Below, in pieces: positions 57,760 to 64,000 of a stretch of 64,000 bases of DNA; the stretch's first letter is position 1, and each line of letters begins with the position of its first letter. The translations under genes were made by a program, and so were the position numbers. This DNA comes from Shouchella clausii (GTDB lineage: Bacteria > Bacillota > Bacilli > Bacillales > Bacillaceae_D): positions 1,054,001 to 1,118,000 of the forward strand of contig NZ_BCXJ01000001.1 in assembly GCF_001598215.1 (NCBI RefSeq), written 5' to 3'. The notes below the pieces were generated by a model. It saw only the letters and a list, made by a program, of their open reading frames with translations. It was not told where the DNA came from and did not search any database.

Positions 57760-57999
57760 TTGTGCAAAAGGGATCAATTAATTTCCTTACGAAAAAGCAG
57801 AAACTGGTCTCAACAAAAAGTAGTTAGTCTATTGAAGAGAAGATACGACATCATCATCACAGAAAGTTACTATGGAATGATTGAACAAGGGTCTAGGCTT
57901 CCAAGTTTGTATGTCGCCCTTGCCATTTCCGATTTGTTTAAGGCTGAGCCGTCTTCCCTGTTTGGTGCCCCTAAGCGCAAACGTGAAATCCATTCTTAG
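57760..57999 (+). CDS. small XRE-type helix-turn-helix protein
   Basis: A 79-residue protein: LISLRKSRNWSQQKVVSLLK, ITESYYGMIEQGSRLPSL, ALAISDLFKAEPSSLFG, a single helix-turn-helix domain with a basic tail. TTG start with GGAGTGAT upstream; GTG 57751 would overlap that site. It is divergent from another XRE gene; the pair may cross-regulate. Confidence 0.75.
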   Translation: MCKRDQLISLRKSRNWSQQKVVSLLKRRYDIIITESYYGMIEQGSRLPSLYVALAISDLFKAEPSSLFGAPKRKREIHS

Positions 58000-58299
58000 G
58001 GACAATGGGTTCGATAAAAGGATGCGATAATCCTCTAGATAAGCTGAAAATTATATAGGAGAGGCGGCCATGTTCCCAGTGAGGAGCATCGTTTGGGAGG
58101 CATAAAAGCATGTTTTCATTGATAGGATGATAGAAAGGGAACGAAAATCAGCAGTGGAAAAAGACGCTGTTAAACAAACTACAGGACGAAGCGCCGTTTG
58201 TTTTTGCCCATGGAGTGCTGGCATGGCTGGGAGCGACCATTCACTTGCAACATAAATGATTACCGCGATGTTAGAGAGCACATGCCCCATAGTCGCTGT

Positions 58300-58455
58300 A
58301 TGCAGGCACAAACGGCTGCTTTAATTAGCGAGACTGGCTCCATTGCTTTTGGCAAAGATGCAAAGGGAAAACGATGGCGTGCAGGAGGAGGGGCTATTTG
58401 CTTGGCTGGACGTTCCCCTGTCTATGGAGCGGTGCTTGCAGCAGAAAACAGCTAG
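58300..58455 (+). pseudogene. remnant of a BadF/BcrA-type N-acetylglucosamine kinase
   Basis: Residues ALISETGSIAFGKDAKGKRW followed by RAGGGAICLAGRSPVYG match the ATP-binding part of BadF-type sugar kinases (usual form SGTGSIAFG...RAGGWGHLLGDEGS). Only ~50 residues survive; no start, and the flanks are in broken frames. The rest of 58000-58517 has no other recognisable gene. In related clusters this kinase accompanies NagZ and amino-sugar transport, so the gene probably decayed in place. Confidence 0.55.
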
Positions 58456-58517
58456 GCAAGGACGAGGAATCGGCTTTTACAATCCATTTTTAGTGGCTTT
58501 AAGGGAGAGGGAAAGGC

Positions 58518-60086
58518 ATGGATGGAGAACAAAAAAGAAAGTTGGGGCAGTTGCTAGTCTTTGGTTTTCATGGAACGACAGCGACGCCGGAAATAAAGGC
58601 GCTGATCCGTGACCATTATGTCGGCAACATCCTTTTGTTTAGTCGTAACATTGAAACGCCTGAACAGTTGCTATCCTTAACGAGCGATTTACAAAAAGCA
58701 GCAAAGGAAGCTGGTCACGAGCGCCCGTTGGCGATTTGCGTCGACCAAGAAAACGGAACGGTACGCCGCTTAAGTACAGGCGTAACAGCGCTCCCAGGAG
58801 CGATGCTTCTAGGGGCAACGAACAAACGCCGCTATGCATCCGTTGTCGGACAGTTGACAGCGAAAGAGCTTCGCGCTGTGGGGGTTAACTGGAACTTAGC
58901 GCCAGTCGCTGATGTGAACAATAATCCGAACAACCCAGTGATCGGCGTCCGTTCATTTGGCGAGGACCCAGGCAAAGTCGGCGAATATGCGAAGGAAATG
59001 ATGAATGGCTTGCAGTCAGAGGGCGTCATCGCTACACTGAAGCATTTTCCAGGCCACGGCGATACGGTCGTTGACTCACACCATACAGTGCCGACCATTC
59101 CCCATGACTTAAAACGCCTTCAAGAAGTGGAACTTACGCCTTTTAAAGCGTGTATAGAAGCAGGTGCAGAAGCGATCATGAGCGCTCACATCCATTTCCC
59201 AGCGTTGGAGACGGAGTTCACGCCTGCGACAATCTCTTATCAAGTGTTGACGGAACTTTTACGTCACGAACTAGGCTATTCAGGCGTATTGATGACAGAC
59301 TGCTTAGAAATGGAGGCGATTGCCGGGACGATCGGCACCGCCCAGGGCGCTGTGGCCGCATTGCTCGCAGGTGCAGATATGCTTGTTGTCTCTCACAGCG
59401 AAAGCCGGCAACGCGCTACAATCGCTGCGTTGGAAGCCGCATTTGCTGAAGGGAGATTTGACCAAAAACGGCTGGACACGTCGTTTCAACGCATTGCTGC
59501 TTTAAAAGCAAACTACTTGTCTTGGGATAGGCTTCCTCGGCGAGAGGACTTGAAGAACGTCGGTTCAACATTTCGGCAAAGCAAGGCAAATGCCATTTAT
59601 GCTGACGGGGTGACGGTAGTTGGTAGGAGAAAGCTATCCCCTCATCAACCTTTGCTGCTGTTTTATGGGAACGTTCAGCATAGAACACCTGCAGAAGAAA
59701 GGCAGGATGAAGAGCATCCACTTGTAGAGGTGCTCTATAAAAAGGCGGCAATGGCAAAAGCAATCGCATTTGACGATGAAAGCCAAAATTGGGAGCGCTG
59801 TTTAGCCGAGGCAGTTCTTTATGAGCAAATCGTTGTCGCCACATCGAATATTGCCCAAGCGCCCTACCAGCAACGATTCATTCACGCATTAATGGCGAAA
59901 GGGCACAAGCCGGTTATTATGGCGACGCAAAACCCTTATGACTATCGCTTTGTTCCCAAATCGTTAACGTTTGTGGCCAGCTATGAGCCTACAGAGCCGG
60001 CGGTTGCAGCAGCTTTAGCATACTTATTTGGCCAAGGCGAGGCAAATGGCCGTTTTCCTGTATCGGTAAGCGAGGGCGGGAGGTGA
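58518..60086 (+). CDS. nagZ: beta-N-acetylglucosaminidase (NagZ, GH3)
   Basis: A 522-residue GH3 glycosidase. Substrate-binding block KHFPGHGDTVVDSHHT contains the Asp-His acid/base dyad of NagZ, and the nucleophile Asp is in VLMTDCLEMEAI. A C-terminal alpha/beta domain (residues ~350-520) follows as in B. subtilis NagZ, but without a signal peptide, so it is cytoplasmic. It would release GlcNAc from muropeptide or chitin fragments. GGAGAGGGAAAGG precedes the ATG. A sugar ABC transporter follows 47 bp downstream and probably supplies its substrate. Confidence 0.93.
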   Translation: MDGEQKRKLGQLLVFGFHGTTATPEIKALIRDHYVGNILLFSRNIETPEQLLSLTSDLQKAAKEAGHERPLAICVDQENGTVRRLSTGVTALPGAMLLGATNKRRYASVVGQLTAKELRAVGVNWNLAPVADVNNNPNNPVIGVRSFGEDPGKVGEYAKEMMNGLQSEGVIATLKHFPGHGDTVVDSHHTVPTIPHDLKRLQEVELTPFKACIEAGAEAIMSAHIHFPALETEFTPATISYQVLTELLRHELGYSGVLMTDCLEMEAIAGTIGTAQGAVAALLAGADMLVVSHSESRQRATIAALEAAFAEGRFDQKRLDTSFQRIAALKANYLSWDRLPRREDLKNVGSTFRQSKANAIYADGVTVVGRRKLSPHQPLLLFYGNVQHRTPAEERQDEEHPLVEVLYKKAAMAKAIAFDDESQNWERCLAEAVLYEQIVVATSNIAQAPYQQRFIHALMAKGHKPVIMATQNPYDYRFVPKSLTFVASYEPTEPAVAAALAYLFGQGEANGRFPVSVSEGGR

Positions 60087-60133
60087 TGGTTCGTCCTATA
60101 TAAATATCATTTCGGGTTTAAGGGGGAAAGCAT

Positions 60134-61477
60134 ATGAAAAAATCGCTGCTCTACACAGCGGCAACAAGTGTTTTACTTGTTCCGCTAGCCGCTTGCAACA
60201 GCGCAGGAATAGGAAATGAAGGGAACGCAGGCAATTCAACGGACACAGTCACAGTCTGGACATACCCAGTACATGAAGAGTATGAAAGCGAATTGAAAGA
60301 GTCAATAGCCGAATTTGAAGATGCCAATCCTGATATAAAGATCGAGTATGAGATCCTTTCCTGGGCGGAAGGAGAGCAGAAGTTTGATATTGCTTTAAAT
60401 ACAGGGAGTCCACCTGACTTGTATTTCGGCAAAGCACTTGGAAAATACAAAGAAACACAGCTTTTAGTGGAGCTGGACGATAAACTTAATATTGATTTAG
60501 CCGACTATGACGACGTTGCTCTCGACCATATGCGGATTGAAGGTTCTTTGTACGGCCTTCCTCTCTATCAGTACCTTCATGTATGGGGCGGGAATAAAGC
60601 GCTGTTAGAGGACTACGGAATCGATTATGAGAAGATTCAGAATGAAGGATGGACATGGGATGAATTTTATGAGCTTGCTAACATCGGCGAGCAAACGAAC
60701 GACAATGGCGACCGCCAATATGGATTTGTATTCCAAGGCGTGGATGAGGAACTTCTTGACCATCTCGCCCGCAACAATGGCCTTCCTTACAGGATGACGG
60801 AGCACGGAATTGCTTGGACAGATGAGCGGATTTTAGAAGCAATGGAGTTTATTGTCAAGCTTCGTGAGGAAGGCATCATGCCAAATGAAACAGCAGCAAT
60901 TGACGCGGCGAAACGGAATGAAATGTTTTACAATTACCAAGCGCTTTTTTATGGCAGAGCCATTCCTTATTTTGAACCAAGTGCAGAAAAGCGCAACGAA
61001 GATATACGAAACGGCGACATTGACGGCGAGGAAATCGAAGTTGTCTTGTTGCCTACACCGCATAATGAAGGACAGGAAGAAGTAGCCCGAGGCGGGGCAG
61101 AAGGCTATTTGTTGTTTACGCAAAAAGGGGCAACGGAAGAGCATATTGGAAACAGTGTGAAAGTGCTAGAACATTTAGCTGGAGCTGATGCCATTGGCAA
61201 AGCCTCTTCAGCGCTCGCTTTGCCGATCGTCCATAAACAAGCAGCCGCTGATTACGATTTGCCTCTTTCTGAAGTGAATGAACGGGCCGCCCAACGTCTA
61301 GCAGGCAAAGTCTTGCCACCTAACAACATCAACAGCGAGCTAGCGGCCAAAGACGATATGTTTAATACGCAAGTCGTTGTACCGACATTCCAAGCATTAA
61401 TAAATGGTGAAACAACGCCTGAACAAGCGCTGGAAAAATTTAAAGCAGAGGCCGAATCAGCCCCATTCAAACCTTAA
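60134..61477 (+). CDS. sugar ABC transporter substrate-binding lipoprotein
   Basis: A 447-residue family 1 extracellular binding protein. Signal and lipobox: LLVPLAACNS, with lipidation at the Cys. The mature protein starts DTVTVWTYPVHEEYESELKE and has the hinge-type segments PPDLYFGKALGKYKE and RIEGSLYGLPLYQYLH. It captures an oligosaccharide, probably GlcNAc- or MurNAc-containing given nagZ upstream. AAGGGGGAAAG precedes the ATG. Confidence 0.92.
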   Translation: MKKSLLYTAATSVLLVPLAACNSAGIGNEGNAGNSTDTVTVWTYPVHEEYESELKESIAEFEDANPDIKIEYEILSWAEGEQKFDIALNTGSPPDLYFGKALGKYKETQLLVELDDKLNIDLADYDDVALDHMRIEGSLYGLPLYQYLHVWGGNKALLEDYGIDYEKIQNEGWTWDEFYELANIGEQTNDNGDRQYGFVFQGVDEELLDHLARNNGLPYRMTEHGIAWTDERILEAMEFIVKLREEGIMPNETAAIDAAKRNEMFYNYQALFYGRAIPYFEPSAEKRNEDIRNGDIDGEEIEVVLLPTPHNEGQEEVARGGAEGYLLFTQKGATEEHIGNSVKVLEHLAGADAIGKASSALALPIVHKQAAADYDLPLSEVNERAAQRLAGKVLPPNNINSELAAKDDMFNTQVVVPTFQALINGETTPEQALEKFKAEAESAPFKP

Positions 61478-61489
61478 AGCATCAGGCTA

Positions 61490-61515
61490 AAAAGAGGGGG
61501 ACTTCCCCCTCTTTT
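61490..61515 (+). terminator. intercistronic hairpin after the binding-protein gene
   Basis: AAAAGAGGGGGA/TCCCCCTCTTTT, a 12-bp stem with a 2-base loop and no further T-run. Probably a partial terminator or 3' stabiliser that lets the binding protein be made in excess of the permeases. Confidence 0.8.
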
Positions 61516-61534
61516 AAGGAAAGGAGAAAAATGC

Positions 61535-62440
61535 ATGGCTACGACGATTCAGTCGCCTTCTAAGTGGCGTTTGTTTTTTCGTGATTACGGCTGGTGCTAT
61601 TTGTTTATTACTGTGCCGATTCTTGTATTTTTGCTGTTTACGCTCATTCCTGTTATTTATGCATTTATTATGAGTTTTCAACAATACCATGTAATGGGTT
61701 CTACCTTTATCGGGTTGGACAATTATAAAACGATGATCAATGACGACGTATTTTGGAGGTCGATGCGCAATACATTTATTTTTACAGTTACGACTGTGCC
61801 TGTTAGCGTCGCGATCACATTAGTGCTAGCCGTTTTGATTTTCCCACGCGGCAAAAAAATGCAAACCTTTTTTAAGGCGTCTCTTTACTTGCCGACAGTC
61901 GCTTCAGGCGTGACAATGGCGCTCGTATGGTTTTGGATTTATGACCCGACGAATATGGGCCTCGTAAATATGATACTCGGCCTCTTTGGGATTGATCCGC
62001 AGATGTGGCTTGGCAGTTCCAACACTGCTTTATTTTCCCTCATTTTAATGAGCTGGCTGACTGGGCATGGGGCCGGTGTGATTTTATATTTGGCTGCCCT
62101 CGGGGGTATCCCTAAATCGCTGTATGAGGCAGCCGACATTGACCATGCCAGTCCCTTATCCCAGTTTTTCAATATTACATTGCCTTTGCTCAAACCGACA
62201 ACGCTTTATTTGCTCGTAATGGGCATCATTACCTCGTTCCAAGTGTTCATGAGCATTTATTTAATGACACAAGGCGGTCCGAACTTTGCGACAACAACGA
62301 TTGCCTATTTAATTTATGTACATGCATTTGAATATTACCAATTTGGCCTTGCAGCTGCAGAGTCGTTCGCTTTAGGGATCGTGATTATTGTTGCCTCTGT
62401 ATTTCAATTCAAGTTAATGGCAAGCGACGTAGAATTTTGA
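61535..62440 (+). CDS. sugar ABC transporter permease (MalF type)
   Basis: A 301-residue permease with six membrane helices. The cytoplasmic EAA loop is visible as YEAADIDHASPLSQFFNITL, which docks on the ATPase. It pairs with the next gene's permease. GGAAAGGAG precedes the ATG. Confidence 0.93.
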   Translation: MATTIQSPSKWRLFFRDYGWCYLFITVPILVFLLFTLIPVIYAFIMSFQQYHVMGSTFIGLDNYKTMINDDVFWRSMRNTFIFTVTTVPVSVAITLVLAVLIFPRGKKMQTFFKASLYLPTVASGVTMALVWFWIYDPTNMGLVNMILGLFGIDPQMWLGSSNTALFSLILMSWLTGHGAGVILYLAALGGIPKSLYEAADIDHASPLSQFFNITLPLLKPTTLYLLVMGIITSFQVFMSIYLMTQGGPNFATTTIAYLIYVHAFEYYQFGLAAAESFALGIVIIVASVFQFKLMASDVEF

Positions 62441-62455
62441 CTGGAGGTGGTTGCC

Positions 62456-63331
62456 ATGAACCAACCAGCGGCAAGCACAAAGGTGCCTCTTAACCGCCCG
62501 CCTGAACGAAAGGCAATAGCCGCAAAAATGGTCAGTTACGCACTTTTGTTGTGTTGGATTGTTATTACGCTGATCCCGCTTTACTGGATGCTGGTCATGT
62601 CGTTTAAGGATACAGCAGTGGCGTCTTCCTTTACTCCTGAGTGGTTCCCAAAGAATCCATCGATTGCTACATACGTGCGTTTTTTCACGGAAACCGATGC
62701 CGTCCGTTGGCTGTTGAATAGCCTGTTTGTGTCATCTGTATTGACGCTAACCAATGTGTTGTTTTGCTCTTTGGCAGGCTATGCGTTTGCGAAGTTGCGA
62801 TTCCCAGGGCGGAACACGATCTTTTGGCTTCTCCTTGGAACGATGATGATCCCGGCGCAAGTGACATTGATTCCTGTTTATATTATTGTTGTCAACACGT
62901 TGCAGCTAGGCAATACATATACCGCAATCATGCTACCGATGTTTGCTACAGTTGGGAACATCTTTTTGATGAAACAATACATGTCGACTTTGCCGTCATC
63001 GCTCATTCAAGCGGCACGGATTGATGGTTGCAGCGAGTGGCATATTTTTTACAAAATCATTTTGCCGATTTCAAAACCAGGTTTAGCTGTGTTGGCTATT
63101 TTTACATTTGTGGCGACATGGAATGAATTTTTTTGGCCTTTTCTTGTCACACAAACGAGTTCGATGCGGACGATTCAAATTGGTTTGGCTAGTTTTAAAT
63201 TTGCCGATGCCACTGATTTCGGGGCAATGATGGCTGGTTCTGTGGTTGCAGCGCTGCCGATGTTTCTATTGTTTTTCTCGCTGCAAAAGTATTTTTTGCA
63301 AGGTATTACCATTGGTGCCGTGAAAGGATAG
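62456..63331 (+). CDS. sugar ABC transporter permease (MalG type)
   Basis: A 291-residue permease with six helices, starting MNQPAASTKVPLNRPPERKA. The EAA loop is QAARIDGCSEWHIFYKIIL and the end IGAVKG is typical of MalG-type subunits. ATG 62456 lies behind GGAGGTGG; GTG 62447 falls in that site. It begins 15 bp after the partner permease. Confidence 0.93.
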   Translation: MNQPAASTKVPLNRPPERKAIAAKMVSYALLLCWIVITLIPLYWMLVMSFKDTAVASSFTPEWFPKNPSIATYVRFFTETDAVRWLLNSLFVSSVLTLTNVLFCSLAGYAFAKLRFPGRNTIFWLLLGTMMIPAQVTLIPVYIIVVNTLQLGNTYTAIMLPMFATVGNIFLMKQYMSTLPSSLIQAARIDGCSEWHIFYKIILPISKPGLAVLAIFTFVATWNEFFWPFLVTQTSSMRTIQIGLASFKFADATDFGAMMAGSVVAALPMFLLFFSLQKYFLQGITIGAVKG

Positions 63332-63338
63332 GTGAAAA

Positions 63339-64000
63339 ATGGCGACGATTGTATTTGATCGCATTACCAAAACATTTGTTGACGAAAAGCGCGGAGGCAC
63401 CTTTACAGCCGTGAAAGACGCTACGTTTACGATCAACGAGAAAGAATTTCTTGTTTTTGTCGGCCCCTCAGGCTGTGGCAAGACGACATCGCTGCGGATG
63501 ATTGCTGGTCTTGAAAAGCAAACAGAGGGCAACATCTATATAGACGGCCAACTTGTTAACCACGTCCATCCAAAAGACCGCGACATTGCAATGGTGTTCC
63601 AAGATTATGCGCTTTATCCTCATATGACGATTAAAGAAAATTTAAGTTTTGGCTTAAAGAATATGAAAATCGACAAAAGCATCATTGACGAAAAGGTCCG
63701 TTATGCATCAAACATTTTAGGGCTGGATGACTTGCTTGAACGGAAGCCTAAAGAGTTATCTGGAGGGCAACGACAACGTGTCGCTCTTGGCCGTGCCATT
63801 GTCCGTGACCCAAAAGTATTTTTATTTGATGAACCCCTTTCCAACCTTGACGCGAAACTGCGTGTGCAAATGCGGATTGAATTGGCTGAGCTTCATCAAC
63901 GCCTTGGGGCGACAATTGTCTATGTCACCCATGACCAAGTAGAGGCGATGACATTAGGTGAACGGATTGTGGTTATGAATAAAGGCGAGATCCAACAAAT
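63339..64000 (+). CDS. sugar ABC transporter ATPase (UgpC/MsmX type), 3' partial
   Basis: From ATG 63339 the frame is open to the window end (220 residues visible). Walker [12 protein letters not shown]-loop [12 protein letters not shown], signature [14 protein letters not shown], Walker [13 protein letters not shown] and H-loop VTHDQVEAM are all present. It is the ATPase of the preceding sugar transporter; a dedicated copy is notable because many bacilli rely on one shared MsmX. The C-terminal regulatory OB domain is beyond the window. Confidence 0.93.
   Translation, partial: MATIVFDRITKTFVDEKRGGTFTAVKDATFTINEKEFLVFVGPSGCGKTTSLRMIAGLEKQTEGNIYIDGQLVNHVHPKDRDIAMVFQDYALYPHMTIKENLSFGLKNMKIDKSIIDEKVRYASNILGLDDLLERKPKELSGGQRQRVALGRAIVRDPKVFLFDEPLSNLDAKLRVQMRIELAELHQRLGATIVYVTHDQVEAMTLGERIVVMNKGEIQQ

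Noticed and set aside
59416-59844. 142-codon minus-strand frame inside nagZ
   Set aside because: Antisense to a well-defined GH3 gene; no ribosome-binding site or family.

Overview
The window is chromosomal DNA from an endospore-forming Bacillaceae, most likely an alkaliphilic Bacillus/Shouchella of the B. clausii type. Evidence for this: strong AGGAGG ribosome-binding sites with many GTG and TTG starts, a forespore protein gene (tlp), a csbD-type stress gene behind a sigma-B-like promoter, a teichuronic-acid-like wall polymer cluster, and many Bacillus families (YutG, AdaA/AdaB/AlkA, YhcY/YhcZ, YtrA-type regulator, NagZ). The species is inferred. No rRNA, tRNA, CRISPR array or intact insertion sequence was seen.

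Layout. 1-2625: end of a fructose-type PTS operon (IIBC, IIA) with a class II ketose-bisphosphate aldolase. 2741-6970: repeat-containing surface-type protein, YutG, a frameshifted coiled-coil gene, tlp, and a LysR regulator facing a flavodoxin-like reductase. 7268-11877: a leftward multidrug-type operon (lipoprotein HlyD, ABC ATPase, ABC-2 permease, TetR) followed by a FabH-like synthase; a near-perfect palindrome lies just downstream of its -10 box. 12120-14206: threonine synthase-like enzyme and a secreted alpha carbonic anhydrase. 14369-20188: p-aminobenzoyl-glutamate use (abgB-abgT-abgA) with an unusual divergent regulator. 20338-22366: ferredoxin, DUF1450 protein and Mn superoxide dismutase facing a SufR-like regulator. 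22544-31813: wall polysaccharide cluster (flippase, glycosyltransferases, polymerase, UDP-glucose dehydrogenase, TagO).

31928-36786 is accessory and looks AT-richer: Gfo/Idh enzyme, csbD, remnants of a TPR-like protein and of a radical SAM gene, then the alkylation response (adaA-adaB, divergent alkA, which is frameshifted). 36787-41989: oxidoreductase, PRPP synthetase, HAD phosphatase, DinB, WYL regulator, YdeI. 42120-44422: a structured leader in front of an SDR, a QueA-like and a VOC gene. 44391-46548: two-component system and a small membrane protein. 46610-47588: a manganese (yybP-ykoY) riboswitch with terminator in front of a 40-residue basic protein and a small protein kinase. 47621-50576: Rrf2 regulator, MBL-fold hydrolase, KDPG aldolase, and an XRE regulator with twin operators and a decayed membrane partner. 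50721-55892: an ABC operon with two permeases, two anchored extracytoplasmic proteins, one ATPase and one GntR regulator. 56152-57999: NYN-domain protein and two divergent XRE regulators. 58300-64000: remnant of a BadF-type sugar kinase, NagZ glucosidase, and a sugar ABC transporter whose ATPase gene runs off the window.

The strongest candidate for new biology is the manganese riboswitch controlling a kinase and a tiny basic protein instead of a metal exporter. Next come the structured leader of the QueA-paralog operon and the alkA gene broken within a short ATGT repeat.
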